The position numbers and the translations under genes were made by a program. Below are positions 1-9,013 of a stretch of DNA of 64,000 bases, piece after piece (position 1 is the stretch's first letter; every line of letters starts with the position of its first letter). A model generated the notes under the pieces. It had not been told where the DNA came from and did no database searches. It saw only the letters and a list, made by a program, of their open reading frames with translations. The DNA is from Labrenzia sp. CE80 (GTDB taxonomy: Bacteria > Pseudomonadota > Alphaproteobacteria > Rhizobiales > Stappiaceae): the NCBI RefSeq assembly GCF_009650605.1, contig NZ_WAJT01000003.1:434001-498000 (forward strand), given 5' to 3'.

Positions 1-1091
1 CGTGCGCCACGGCGGCACTGGTGGCCGGGCTCTCCCGCGTAACCGCAGCGGCAGGGGTTCATCGCGGCGATGAGCTGAATGCGCGCGGGATAGGACACCC
101 GGTGATTGGCGCGGGCGATCACGGCCTCACCGCTTTCCAGCGGCTGGCGCAGGCTGTCGAGCACCTGGGGATTGAACTCGGGCAATTCGTCGAGAAACAG
201 AACGCCGCTGTGGGCGAGGGACACTTCCCCGGGCTTTGCCCTGATGCCGCCGCCGACCAGCGCGGCCATGGACGCGGAATGATGGGGTGCGCGAAACGGC
301 CTGCGATCAGTCAGACGGCCATCTGCGAGCTCTCCCGCAAGCGAGGAAATCATCGAGACTTCGAGAAGCTCACGCGGTCTGAGCGGCGGCAGGATGGACG
401 GAAGACGGCTGGCGAGCATCGATTTGCCCGCCCCAGGTGGTCCGCTCATGAGCAGGTTGTGGCCGCCCGCGGCGGCGATTTCCAGCGCCCGCTTGGCGGT
501 CTCCTGGCCCTTTACCTCGCCGAGATCCGGCAGGTTGTCGGCTGTGCCCTGAAGCTTTGGCGCGGGACGGGACAGAACCTGGGTGCCTTTGAAATGGTTG
601 GCGAGCTGGATCAGGGATACAGGCGCCAGAATGTCCATCTCTGCGTCCGCCCAAGCGGCCTCAGCGCCGCAGTCCGCCGGGCAGATCAGTCCCTTGCCGA
701 TGGCATTGGCGCCCATGGCAGCTGGCAGGACGCCCGCGACCGGTGCAAGACGGCCATCCAGCCCCAATTCGCCCAGAACCGCATATGCGCCGAGCATGTC
801 TGCCGGAATTGCGCCAATGGCCGCCATGACCCCGAGCGCAATCGGAAGGTCATAGTGGGAGCCTTCCTTGGGAAGATCGGCCGGCGCAAGGTTGACGGTC
901 ACCCGCTTGGCTGGAAGGGCAAGACCGGAGGCATGAAGTGCGGCTCTCACCCGCTCCCGGCTTTCGCCGACCGCCTTGTCGGGCAGCCCGACGATCGTGA
1001 AGGCAACCATGCCAGGTCCAACCTGCACCTGAACGTCGACGGGCAGGGCATCAATGCCCTGAAAGGCAACAGTCGTCACACGGCTTACCAT
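1..1091 (-). CDS. comM: YifB/ComM-family Mg-chelatase-like AAA+ ATPase (3' end beyond window)
   Basis: The first 363 codons, read from an ATG at 1091, are visible before the left edge cuts the gene. Residues 1-165 form the Lon-S16/ChlI-like domain (GLPDKAVGESRERVRAAL region). The AAA+ Mg-chelatase domain follows, with Walker A GPPGAGKS at 217-224 and Walker B VLFLDELPEF at 297-306. Family members are about 505 residues, so roughly the last 140 are missing here. ComM is known in naturally transformable bacteria as a helicase that promotes branch migration during recombination of imported DNA; many non-competent alphaproteobacteria also carry it. It is transcribed away from the small gene at 1288 and is not obviously in an operon. 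The family call is firm; the role in this organism is inferred. Confidence 0.93.
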   Translation of the reverse strand, partial: MVSRVTTVAFQGIDALPVDVQVQVGPGMVAFTIVGLPDKAVGESRERVRAALHASGLALPAKRVTVNLAPADLPKEGSHYDLPIALGVMAAIGAIPADMLGAYAVLGELGLDGRLAPVAGVLPAAMGANAIGKGLICPADCGAEAAWADAEMDILAPVSLIQLANHFKGTQVLSRPAPKLQGTADNLPDLGEVKGQETAKRALEIAAAGGHNLLMSGPPGAGKSMLASRLPSILPPLRPRELLEVSMISSLAGELADGRLTDRRPFRAPHHSASMAALVGGGIRAKPGEVSLAHSGVLFLDELPEFNPQVLDSLRQPLESGEAVIARANHRVSYPARIQLIAAMNPCRCGYAGEPGHQCRRGA

Positions 1092-1287
1092 CACGCGCCT
1101 CCACCAAAGATTGTATGTGACGCTAAGACACTTTTTCGGAAATAACAAGAACGAATAAAGAACAAAAATCGAGGCGTATGGATCTCGCGGCCACGATGTA
1201 AAATGCGGGTGGGTGAGAAAGAAAAACCCCGCATCGCTTCAATTTGGCTATGCTGGGGCACAAATCCCTTCAAACTGGAAGCAAATC

Positions 1288-1527
1288 ATGGCCTATCCGC
1301 CCCGCCGTTCCACCAGTGCCGTCGACAAGGCGGAGGCATTGTTCAATAAAGCTACAACAAAGCCGGTCGAAGAAGCGCCCAAGGCTCAGACGTCAGCCAT
1401 TCCGGTCGGCAAGGAGTCCGTGTCCGTCCGTCTCGACAATGATGTCCTGGCATATTTCCAGGAAGACGGCCCCGGCTGGCAGGACCGCATCAATGCGGCC
1501 CTTAGAAAGGCAGCTGGGCTAGCTTAA
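1288..1527 (+). CDS. Small BrnA-like (DUF4415-type) DNA-binding protein, orphan
   Basis: A 79-residue protein. I chose the ATG at 1288 because GGAAG lies about 7 nt upstream; a longer in-frame start at 1213 has no such site. The C-terminal half (SVSVRLDNDVLAYFQEDGPG, then WQDRINAALRKAAG) matches the ribbon-helix-helix-like end of BrnA antitoxins, where the pattern RLD-x-DVL-x-(Y/W)F-x-x-x-GPG-(Y/W)Q-x-RIN is typical. The N-terminal 45 residues are basic and Ala/Pro-rich and probably disordered. No BrnT-type toxin gene is adjacent: the left neighbour is divergent comM and the right neighbour is convergent polA, ending 10 bp away. It may therefore be a solitary regulator and not half of a toxin-antitoxin pair. 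Confidence 0.75.
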   Translation: MAYPPRRSTSAVDKAEALFNKATTKPVEEAPKAQTSAIPVGKESVSVRLDNDVLAYFQEDGPGWQDRINAALRKAAGLA

Positions 1528-1536
1528 ATACCTGTC

Positions 1537-4518
1537 CTAGTGCGCCTCGTCCCAGTTGTCGGCGGCGCGCGCGTCGACCTGGAGCGGGACGGAGAGTTGG
1601 AGCACAGGCTCGCAGGCCTTTTCCATGACCTCGCGGACGAGCGGGATCGTGGCTTCCACCTGATTTTCCGGCACTTCGAAGATCAGTTCGTCATGCACCT
1701 GCAAAAGCATTTGCGCGTCGAGCTTTGATCTGGACAGCCGGTCCTCCATGCGAACCATGGCGCGGCGCAAAATATCGGCGGCAGATCCCTGGATCGGCGC
1801 GTTGATCGCGGCCCGCTCATAGAAGGACCGCATGTTCGGGTTCTTCGTGTTGACCTCGGGATAGTGCGCCTTGCGCCCGAAAATGGTCGTCACATAGCCG
1901 TCGGCATGAACGTCCTTCTTGACCGTTTCCATATAGTCTTTGATGCCCGGAAAACGCTCGAAATAGGTCTTGATGTAGTCGCTGGCTTCGCCGCGGCCGA
2001 TGCCAAGCTGATTGGCTAGACCGAAGGCGGAAATACCGTAGATGATGCCGAAGTTGATGGCCTTGGCCTGACGGCGTACCATCGGATCCATGCCTTCAAT
2101 CGGCACGCCGAACATCTCGCTGGCGGTCATGGCGTGAATGTCGAGACCATCCTCGAAGGCTTTTTTCAGCTGCGGGATATCGGCCATATGGGCCAGCACA
2201 CGCAGTTCGATCTGGCTGTAGTCGGCGGAAATGAGCTTGTGACCCTTTTCGGCGACAAAGGCCTTGCGGATCTTGCGGCCTTCCTCGGTGCGCACCGGAA
2301 TATTCTGAAGGTTCGGCTCGGAGGAGGACAGACGCCCGGTGGTGGTCGCAGCCAGGGAGTAGGATGTGTGAACCCGGTTCGTCTCCGGATTGATGAAGCC
2401 GGGAAGTGCGTCGGAATAGGTGGATTTCAGCTTGGACAGCTGCCGCCAGGACACGATGCGTGATGGCAGCTCGTGACCTTCGGCTGCTAGGTCTTCCAGC
2501 ACGGATGCAGACGTCGACCAGGCACCGGTCTTGGTCTTCTTGCCGCCCGGAAGGCCCATCTTGCCAAAGAGAATATCGCCCAGCTGCTTGGGAGAGCCGA
2601 TGTTGAAGCTCTCACCCGCCAGATCCCGGATTTCGTCCTCCAGCGCGGCCATGCCCTGGGCAAAATCTCCCGACAGGCGCGAGAGCATCTGCCGGTCGAC
2701 GGAGATGCCGCGCTTTTCCATCCGGCACAGAACCGGCACCATGGGCCGTTCAAGCGTTTCATAGACCGTGGCCATATGCTCGGAGGCAAGCCGTGGTTTC
2801 AGCACCTGCCACAGGCGCAGGGTGACATCGGCGTCCTCTGCGGCATAGGCGGTCGCCTTGTCGATCACAACCTTGTCGAAGGTGATCATCGACTTGCCGG
2901 ACCCGCAGATTTCCTTGAACGGGATCGGTTTGTGTCCGAGCCAGCGTTCGGACAGCTCGTCCATGCCGTTGCCGCCTTTGCCCGCATCGAGCGCGTAGGA
3001 CAGGAGCATCGTGTCGTCGGCAGGGCCGATGTCGATGCCGTGACGGATCATCACCAGCCAGTCGTACTTGAGGTTTTGGGCAATCTTCAGAACGCTGGGG
3101 TCTTCCAGCATAGGCTTCAGCGCGGCAAGCGCGTCATCCATCGGGATTTGATCGGCGACGAGACCACCGCCACCCAGAAGATCGCCTTCACCATCGACAT
3201 GGCCCAATGGCACGTAACAGGCCTTGCCCGCAACGGAGCAGAGAGACAGGCCGACAAGGTCTGCCTGCATTGCATCCAGGGATGTCGTCTCCGTATCAAA
3301 GGCGACATGGCCAGTTTCATAGGCTTCCGCGATCCATTCCTTCAGTCTGTCTAGGGTTGTGACGGTTTCATAAGCACTGGGGTCAATCACAGTTTCGCGC
3401 GCTGCTTCCGCCCGCGCTTCGGCCACGGCCTGCGGGACCATCATGCCTTTCGGCAGATCGGTGGCATCTCCGCCTGCGGCAGAGGCGGATTTGGCAGCGG
3501 GCGCGGCATGTTCGACCAGACGGCCCTTGTGGTCAGGAACATCCCAGCCCGGCACCCGGAAGTCGGCCGGCTCGATGTTGGTAGCCTCCGCACCGGTGGT
3601 CTCGGCGACCCGCTTGGTCAGCGTCGTGAACCCCATGGCCTTGAGAAAGCCGACCGCCTTGGGGCCGTCCAGGTCGGTCACCGAAAGATGCGTCACCGGG
3701 ACGTCGACCGGCACATCCTGCTTGAGGGTAACAAGCTGTTTGGAAACACGTGCCTGATCGGCGAATTCGATGAGGTTTTCCCGGCGCTTGTTCTGCTTGA
3801 TCTCGCCGGCGCGGGACAAAAGTGTTTCCAGGTCACCATATTCATTGATCAACAGCGCGGCGGTCTTCAGGCCGATGCCCGGCACGCCGGGGACATTGTC
3901 GACGCTGTCGCCCGCCAGCGACTGGACCTCGATCACCTTGTCCGGACCAACCCCGAATTTCTCAAAGACTTCTTCTTCGCCAAAGATCTTGTTCTTCATG
4001 GTGTCGATCATGCCCACCTTCGGGCCGATCAGCTGCATGAGATCCTTGTCGCCGGAAACGATGGTCACCCGTGCGCCCATCTCGGCGGCCTGCACGGCGT
4101 AGGTCGCGATCAGATCGTCGGCCTCATAGCCTTCCTGCTCGACGGAATGGACCGAAAAAGCGCGAGTTGCCTGCCGGATAAGGCCGAACTGCGGGATGAG
4201 GTCCTCGGGTGGTTCGGGCCGCTGCGCCTTGTACTCAGGATAGATATCTGAGCGGAATGTCTTCGAGGAATGGTCGAAAATCACCGCGAAATGTGTCGGC
4301 TCATCGCCCTTCTCCGGCGTCAGCCCTTCCTGTAGGAGCTTCCACAGCATGTTGCAGAAGCCCGACACGGCACCCACAGGCAGCCCGTCCGGCTTGCGCG
4401 TCAGCGGCGGCAGCGCGTGATAGGCGCGGAAAATGAAGGTGGAGCCATCGACCAGAATCAAGTGGTCATCAGCTGTGAGCGCGGGAAGGGAGTTCTCTGT
4501 CGACATGCCGCGGATCAT
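1537..4518 (-). CDS. polA: DNA polymerase I
   Basis: About 990 residues with all three Pol I modules. The N-terminal 5'-3' exonuclease spans about 15-310 (LILVDGSTFIFRAYHALP; the H3TH region reads GDSVDNVPGVPGIG). The 3'-5' exonuclease spans about 390-590 and keeps its acidic residues (AFDTETTSLD, NLKYDW, AYAAEDADVTL), so proofreading should be active. The C-terminal polymerase has motif A DYSQIELRVLAHMAD, the O-helix RRQAKAINFGIIYGIS and motif C VHDELIFEV. It acts in Okazaki-fragment processing and repair synthesis. The start is uncertain between ATG 4518 and ATG 4506 (MSTEN); neither has a strong Shine-Dalgarno. It is convergent with the small gene ending at 1527 and appears monocistronic. 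Confidence 0.97.
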   Translation of the reverse strand: MIRGMSTENSLPALTADDHLILVDGSTFIFRAYHALPPLTRKPDGLPVGAVSGFCNMLWKLLQEGLTPEKGDEPTHFAVIFDHSSKTFRSDIYPEYKAQRPEPPEDLIPQFGLIRQATRAFSVHSVEQEGYEADDLIATYAVQAAEMGARVTIVSGDKDLMQLIGPKVGMIDTMKNKIFGEEEVFEKFGVGPDKVIEVQSLAGDSVDNVPGVPGIGLKTAALLINEYGDLETLLSRAGEIKQNKRRENLIEFADQARVSKQLVTLKQDVPVDVPVTHLSVTDLDGPKAVGFLKAMGFTTLTKRVAETTGAEATNIEPADFRVPGWDVPDHKGRLVEHAAPAAKSASAAGGDATDLPKGMMVPQAVAEARAEAARETVIDPSAYETVTTLDRLKEWIAEAYETGHVAFDTETTSLDAMQADLVGLSLCSVAGKACYVPLGHVDGEGDLLGGGGLVADQIPMDDALAALKPMLEDPSVLKIAQNLKYDWLVMIRHGIDIGPADDTMLLSYALDAGKGGNGMDELSERWLGHKPIPFKEICGSGKSMITFDKVVIDKATAYAAEDADVTLRLWQVLKPRLASEHMATVYETLERPMVPVLCRMEKRGISVDRQMLSRLSGDFAQGMAALEDEIRDLAGESFNIGSPKQLGDILFGKMGLPGGKKTKTGAWSTSASVLEDLAAEGHELPSRIVSWRQLSKLKSTYSDALPGFINPETNRVHTSYSLAATTTGRLSSSEPNLQNIPVRTEEGRKIRKAFVAEKGHKLISADYSQIELRVLAHMADIPQLKKAFEDGLDIHAMTASEMFGVPIEGMDPMVRRQAKAINFGIIYGISAFGLANQLGIGRGEASDYIKTYFERFPGIKDYMETVKKDVHADGYVTTIFGRKAHYPEVNTKNPNMRSFYERAAINAPIQGSAADILRRAMVRMEDRLSRSKLDAQMLLQVHDELIFEVPENQVEATIPLVREVMEKACEPVLQLSVPLQVDARAADNWDEAH

Positions 4519-4587
4519 GCCTGCGCTGACGTGCCGTTGGAAGGGGTAAGTTCAGCTGATCCGAAGAAATTTAAAGTCGATACGGTC

Positions 4588-5055
4588 TTACACAGAGACC
4601 CGGAAAACGGCTTCGATCTCGACACTCGCATCAGAAGGCAGGCTGTTGCTGCCGACGGCAAAGCGGACATGGTTCGCTTTTTTACCGCCCAAGACTTCCG
4701 TCATGAGATCAGAAGCGCCGTTCACCACCTTTGGATGTTGAGAGAAACTGGCCTCAGCATTCACAAAAGCACCAAGTTTGATCAGTCTTTCGATTCTGTC
4801 GAGATCGCCAATTGCGGCCTTGGCTCTTGCAAGGAGATTGATCGCGCAAAAACGAGCAGCTTCATATCCATGTTCTATCGAGTTCTCTTTACCGATTTTT
4901 CCGGTAATGGGCTTCCCGCTGAGGTCTACTGATATCTGGCCGGATATATAGAGATAGTCACCGTCTACCAGGTAGGGCGCGAAATTGCCTAGGGGGCGTG
5001 GAGCAGACGGCAATTCGATGCCGAGCTGCTCGAGCGTTTGTTCGATAGCGGCCAT
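4588..5055 (-). CDS. RidA/YjgF-family protein (chorismate-mutase-like clade)
   Basis: A 155-residue protein of the YjgF/RidA superfamily, of the slightly longer YjgF-endoribonuclease/chorismate-mutase-like type (usual length about 150). The family core is visible: GNFAPYLVDGDYLYISGQIS near the N-terminus, then the ARFCAINLLARAKAAIGDLD helix, and the C-terminal HVRFAVGSNSLPSDASVEIE strand pair carrying the conserved Arg. RidA proteins hydrolyse reactive enamine/imine intermediates; functions in this subclade are less certain. I prefer the ATG at 5055 over the upstream 5139 because the family fold begins at once there and the extra 28 residues look non-coding. It lies 69 bp downstream of polA's start region on the same strand. 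Confidence 0.82.
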   Translation of the reverse strand: MAAIEQTLEQLGIELPSAPRPLGNFAPYLVDGDYLYISGQISVDLSGKPITGKIGKENSIEHGYEAARFCAINLLARAKAAIGDLDRIERLIKLGAFVNAEASFSQHPKVVNGASDLMTEVLGGKKANHVRFAVGSNSLPSDASVEIEAVFRVSV

Positions 5056-5148
5056 TTTTTGAAAATTCCCAATGAGGTTGACTGTTCTTATTGCCGAACA
5101 GGTTCCGCCAAACAAGGAATTTGATATCAACGATTTCAATTGCCGGGT

Positions 5149-6180
5149 TTACTCGGCGGGCTGTGGTGCGGACTTTCGACGAAAGGTGCCGCCGAGATAA
5201 GCCCATCTCGGCCGTCGGAACAGGAACCAGCCGAAATTGGTCTTTTGGATCATCCAGAACAGGATCATCGGACTGATCACGGAAACCACCGTGACGATCA
5301 GCGACATGGTGCCGATATCCAGAAAGCCGAGTTTTAAGAGGACAACGCGCGTCACACCCATCGGAAAGAAGAACGCCAGATAGATGACGATGGAATTTTC
5401 ACCGAAGTGGGAGAGAAAATTGAACCGGCCTGCTTCAGTGATCAACGTGCTGGTCAGAACGATGGCGCCCGCGCCCGCAGCTCCAAGCGCCAGGGATATA
5501 ATGGGGAGACCGGACCAGCCGGCAGCGACCAGCCCGGCGTTGACCAGAGCCCAGATCGCAAGCGCTGTCAGGCTGCGCGGGACGCGTGCCCTGGCCCAAT
5601 CGGCTAACTGGAAGATCTTCGGCGCGAAGATGTAGCCTGCGTAAAAATAGACGAAGCGCGAAGCGAATTCATCGACCAGAAGCCAGCCTGTGTGGATGGG
5701 CGCAATCTGCAGAAGCGCGGCGATGCCCAAAATGAGCTGCCAGGGCAGCCCTCTGTCGTGGGCCAGCTTACAGACCACAAAGAATACCGGCAGCATATAG
5801 ATGAACCACAGCGTGCCGAACGGCTGGATGAAGCTGACGAAGTAGTACTGAACCGCGCCAAGCCAGCCAAGGTCCGCGCCAAATACGGGCGCCTTGACGG
5901 CAAACTGGATCGTCATCCACAGCACATAGAAATAGGCGAAATGAACAACTTTCCGGTCGAGATAGAGACGCCAGTCGCGTTTGATGACATTTGACAGGAA
6001 TAGTCCGGAAATCAGGAAGAAGTCCGGCATGCGGAAGGGCGCAGCAAAGGCGACGATGGCATGCATCCAGCCGGTTTCGCCCGCTGCGGCCTCGACGCCC
6101 AGCACAGAGTGCATCATCACCACGAAAATGATGCAGATTCCCTTGGCCGTATCGACCCAGTCAATGCGCGTCGAAGACAT
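5149..6180 (-). CDS. Acyltransferase 3 family integral membrane protein
   Basis: A 343-residue polytopic protein with about ten hydrophobic segments. It opens with RIDWVDTAKGICIIFVVMMH, the typical start of acyltransferase-3/NodX/OpgC-type enzymes: the Asp-x-x-(K/R)-Gly motif, then a membrane His in the first helix. FRMPDFFLISGLF follows, matching the family's (P)-x-F-F-x-(L/I)-SG(F/Y) motif. Family members O-acylate extracellular carbohydrates or lipids using a cytosolic acyl donor. The substrate cannot be told from sequence and no glycan genes are adjacent. The gene is on the minus strand, 93 bp upstream of the RidA-like gene, and could share its transcript. Confidence 0.85.
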   Translation of the reverse strand: MSSTRIDWVDTAKGICIIFVVMMHSVLGVEAAAGETGWMHAIVAFAAPFRMPDFFLISGLFLSNVIKRDWRLYLDRKVVHFAYFYVLWMTIQFAVKAPVFGADLGWLGAVQYYFVSFIQPFGTLWFIYMLPVFFVVCKLAHDRGLPWQLILGIAALLQIAPIHTGWLLVDEFASRFVYFYAGYIFAPKIFQLADWARARVPRSLTALAIWALVNAGLVAAGWSGLPIISLALGAAGAGAIVLTSTLITEAGRFNFLSHFGENSIVIYLAFFFPMGVTRVVLLKLGFLDIGTMSLIVTVVSVISPMILFWMIQKTNFGWFLFRRPRWAYLGGTFRRKSAPQPAE

Positions 6181-6319
6181 CCGCGCCGCCTCGCCTTTGG
6201 TTCAGATCTTCTCAAATCTTACGACGGGCGCGCTGAGGAGGGGTTAAGAGGCGGGGTTAAGTGGGCGCCAAAACCGGCGTTCCACGTCACAATGGTGTGA
6301 GGAGCCGTCGCGGAAAGCC

Positions 6320-6823
6320 TCAGGAGCCGGGCTTGTCGTCACCGGACCATGGGCTGATACGTGGAGCACCCGTCGGCGACGTCTCGTCTTCCGTTCTGCT
6401 CCAGTCGCCTTCGTCCAGATCCACCACGCCTTCTTCGCGCCGGCGCATGGTTCCGCCTTCAACAATGGTGACATTGGCCCGCGCAATGATGAAACGCGCA
6501 ACCGCATCGCGCACTGGCGGAACAAACAGCAAAAGGCCGATCGCGTCGGTGACGAAGCCGGGGATCAAAAGGAAGAGGCTGGCAAGAACGATCAATGCGC
6601 CATGCATCATGTCTCGCCCGGGCACCCGGCCTGCATCCATCTCGCTCTGCATTCGCATGATCAGGGACAAGCCCTGCTGCCGCAGCATGATCGTGCCCGC
6701 TACGGCAGTCAGAACAGTCAGGATCACTGTGGGCAGAACGCCGATGGCGCTGCCCACCTGAATGAACACCGCTATTTCGATCAGCGGCAGCAGAATGATG
6801 ATTGCAAGAATATAAAGGGCCAC
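6320..6823 (-). CDS. fxsA: FxsA-family inner membrane protein
   Basis: A 167-residue protein. The first ~125 residues are the FxsA domain: helix 1 (LAIIILLPLIEIAVFIQVG), helix 2 (PTVILTVLTAVAGTIMLRQQG), and two further hydrophobic stretches around LLIPGFVTDAIGLLLFVPPV, which is a hallmark motif. The C-terminal ~40 residues are acidic, Pro/Gly-rich and probably cytosolic. FxsA in E. coli relieves F-plasmid PifA-mediated exclusion of phage T7 when overproduced; its ordinary role is unknown. It is divergent from the Tim44-like gene at 7056, an arrangement common in alphaproteobacteria. Confidence 0.92.
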   Translation of the reverse strand: MALYILAIIILLPLIEIAVFIQVGSAIGVLPTVILTVLTAVAGTIMLRQQGLSLIMRMQSEMDAGRVPGRDMMHGALIVLASLFLLIPGFVTDAIGLLLFVPPVRDAVARFIIARANVTIVEGGTMRRREEGVVDLDEGDWSRTEDETSPTGAPRISPWSGDDKPGS

Positions 6824-7055
6824 GAAGTTTCCGTCGTCTCTGTGTTACTCTGGCTAAAGGTAGTCATCTAGGCTAGGGATTGCGAGGGGTTTGCGCCTCG
6901 CAAATGAACCTTTGTCAAATTACTGTCTTGCCCTTGGCTCTGGATGCTGGTTCAAGGGCACCTACATAGGACATAACGCCTGCACTTCAGGGTTGGCACG
7001 GCTTTCGAGCTTGATGCCGTCCGAAGTGCCACGACAGGATAGCCGGTAGCACGAA

Positions 7056-7793
7056 ATGAACGAAATTTTCGACGTTTACAACATCATCTTCCTGGCGCTG
7101 GCTGTGTTCATCATCTTCCGCTTGCGGTCGGTGCTGGGCAAGCGTACCGGCAACGAGCGCCCGCCGTTCGATCCCTATTCAAAGTCCGACAGGCAGGATC
7201 AGGATGCCGGACCGGCTGGAGATGCAGACAGCGACGACAACGTGATCCCGCTGCCAGGTCAAAACGCCCCGCAGTCCGAGCGTCTGGACCAGGGCCAGAA
7301 TGATGACGTCGTGATCGAAAAGGTCGCGCCGGCCGGCTCCGCTCTCAACGAAGCACTCCGCCAGATCCTCTCTGCCGATCGCAGCTTCGAGCCCGGACCG
7401 TTTGTTGAAGGCGCCAAGGCGGCCTATGAGATGATCGTCATGGCTTTCGCCGACGGTGACCGCAAAGCCCTGAAATCACTGCTTTCCAAGGACGTCTACG
7501 AGGGTTTTGTTTCCGCCATCGATGACCGCGAGAAGCGCGGCGAAACCATCGAATCGACCTTCGTCGGCATCGACAAGGCCGAAATCGTGGAAGCAGCTCT
7601 CAAGGGAACCCAGGCGCAGGTGACGGTGAAGGTTCAGAGCCAGCTGATTTCCGCGACCCGGGACAAGTCCGGCGAGATTGTCGACGGGGACCCGAGCAAG
7701 GTCACCGAGGTCATCGACATCTGGACGTTTGCGCGCGACACCTCTTCGCGTGATCCGAACTGGAAGCTTGTTGCCACCGAATCTGCAGAGTAA
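7056..7793 (+). CDS. Tim44-like domain membrane-anchored protein
   Basis: A 245-residue protein with one N-terminal membrane helix (DVYNIIFLALAVFIIFRLRS), a charged, probably disordered linker (about 35-100), and a C-terminal Tim44-like/import-domain module (about 105-240, with GAKAAYEMIVMAFADGD, then LLSKDVYEGF, then a beta-sheet part ending DIWTFARDTSSRDPNWKLVATESAE). The fold is shared with mitochondrial Tim44. Bacterial relatives (TimA) are inner-membrane proteins of unsettled function. The stop codon overlaps the next gene's start by one base (TAATG at 7791-7795), so translation with mltA is probably coupled. It is the first gene of a tim44-mltA-smr-xre run. Confidence 0.9.
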   Translation: MNEIFDVYNIIFLALAVFIIFRLRSVLGKRTGNERPPFDPYSKSDRQDQDAGPAGDADSDDNVIPLPGQNAPQSERLDQGQNDDVVIEKVAPAGSALNEALRQILSADRSFEPGPFVEGAKAAYEMIVMAFADGDRKALKSLLSKDVYEGFVSAIDDREKRGETIESTFVGIDKAEIVEAALKGTQAQVTVKVQSQLISATRDKSGEIVDGDPSKVTEVIDIWTFARDTSSRDPNWKLVATESAE

Positions 7794-9013
7794 TGCGGCA
7801 AGGTTCCGGACGGCGCGTCCGGGCGGGACTTCTTGGCTTTTGTCTTGGTGTCGGGGCGCTCTTGATGGTGACGGAAGAAACCGAGGCCGCTCCGGCCGGC
7901 AAGACTCCAGACGGATTTGTAAAGACCGGCTTTGACGCTCTGCCGGGCTGGACGGATGACAATCACGCCGATGCCCTCTCGGCGTTTCTTCGCTTCTGCA
8001 GATCCTCGGGAACGCTCTTGTCCAAGGGTCCGATCCGCCTGTCTGCGGAGCGGGCAGTTGAAATTTGCAAGAACGCCCTGGCGGCCGAAGGCGCAGGTAA
8101 TGCCGCGGCAAGGGCGTTCTTTGAAGCCGAGTTCGTCCCTCATGTGATTGACGCAAAAGGCTTTGTGACCGGATATTATGAGCCGGAATTGGCGGCATCC
8201 AGGACACGAAGCGGTGCCTTCCCTGCACCGCTCTTGAAAGCGCCCGAGGGCCTTGTCCAGATCACGCGCGGCAATCGCCCCAGGAACTGGCCAGAAGAGC
8301 TCAGCCATGGTCGGCAGACAGCCAAGGGGATCATTCCCTTGCCCGACCGCCCGGCGATCATGGCAGGGGCATTGGCGGACGAAGGTCTCGATCTTGTCTA
8401 TCTTTCAGATCCGGTCGAAGCTTTTTTTGTTCATGTCCAAGGTTCCGCGCGCCTCCGTCTGACTGACGGCACAGCCATGCGTGTCGGCTATGCCGGAAAG
8501 ACCGGGCATCCCTACAGGTCTGTGGCGCGCGTCCTCGTGAACCGCGGCGAGGGGACCCCTGAGCAGCTTACGATGACCGGTCTGCGGAAATGGTTCGCGG
8601 ACAACCCCGATCGCCGTGACGAGCTCCTGGGCCAGAACCGCTCCTATATTTTCTTCCGTGAAGTCGAGATCGAAGATCCAAAAGACGGCCCCATCGGTGC
8701 GGCCGGATTGCCACTGGTCGCCGGGCGCAGTTTGGCCGTCGACCTCGCGCATCTGTCCCTTGGCTTGCCGGTCTTCCTTGAAACAAGCCTGTCGGACGTC
8801 GAGGGCCTGTCGGATGCCGAGGGACTGACCGCCGATTTGCGAAGGCTGGTGATTGCCGATGACACCGGATCCTCGATCAAGGGCGCGGCGCGCGGCGATC
8901 TCTTTGTTGGCTCCGGACTGGCCGCCGGTCGAATTGCCGGCGACATCCGCCACGCGGCGCGCATGACGGTGCTGCTGCCCAAACCGGCCAGATCAGAGCA
9001 CGGCAACAGATGA
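7793..9013 (+). CDS. mltA: Membrane-bound lytic murein transglycosylase A
   Basis: A 406-residue periplasmic enzyme with an N-terminal export signal (a basic segment, then GLLGFCLGVGALLMV). The MltA domain includes GYYEPELAASRTR, the segment YLSDPVEAFFVHVQGSARLR and GYAGKTGHPYRSVARVL. The C-terminal 3D double-psi barrel has IADDTGSSIKGAARGDLFVG, which carries the catalytic Asp. MltA cleaves the MurNAc-GlcNAc bond to leave 1,6-anhydro-MurNAc. The start overlaps the Tim44-like stop by one base, and the stop overlaps the Smr gene start (ATGA at 9010-9013), so the three genes look like one translationally linked unit. I see no clear lipobox; it may be secreted or held by an uncleaved signal anchor. 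Confidence 0.95.
   Translation: MRQGSGRRVRAGLLGFCLGVGALLMVTEETEAAPAGKTPDGFVKTGFDALPGWTDDNHADALSAFLRFCRSSGTLLSKGPIRLSAERAVEICKNALAAEGAGNAAARAFFEAEFVPHVIDAKGFVTGYYEPELAASRTRSGAFPAPLLKAPEGLVQITRGNRPRNWPEELSHGRQTAKGIIPLPDRPAIMAGALADEGLDLVYLSDPVEAFFVHVQGSARLRLTDGTAMRVGYAGKTGHPYRSVARVLVNRGEGTPEQLTMTGLRKWFADNPDRRDELLGQNRSYIFFREVEIEDPKDGPIGAAGLPLVAGRSLAVDLAHLSLGLPVFLETSLSDVEGLSDAEGLTADLRRLVIADDTGSSIKGAARGDLFVGSGLAAGRIAGDIRHAARMTVLLPKPARSEHGNR

Noticed and set aside
3208..3232. TGGCACG...TTGC inside polA as a sigma-54 promoter
   Set aside because: The spacing between the GG and GC elements is too long, and the site is within coding sequence.
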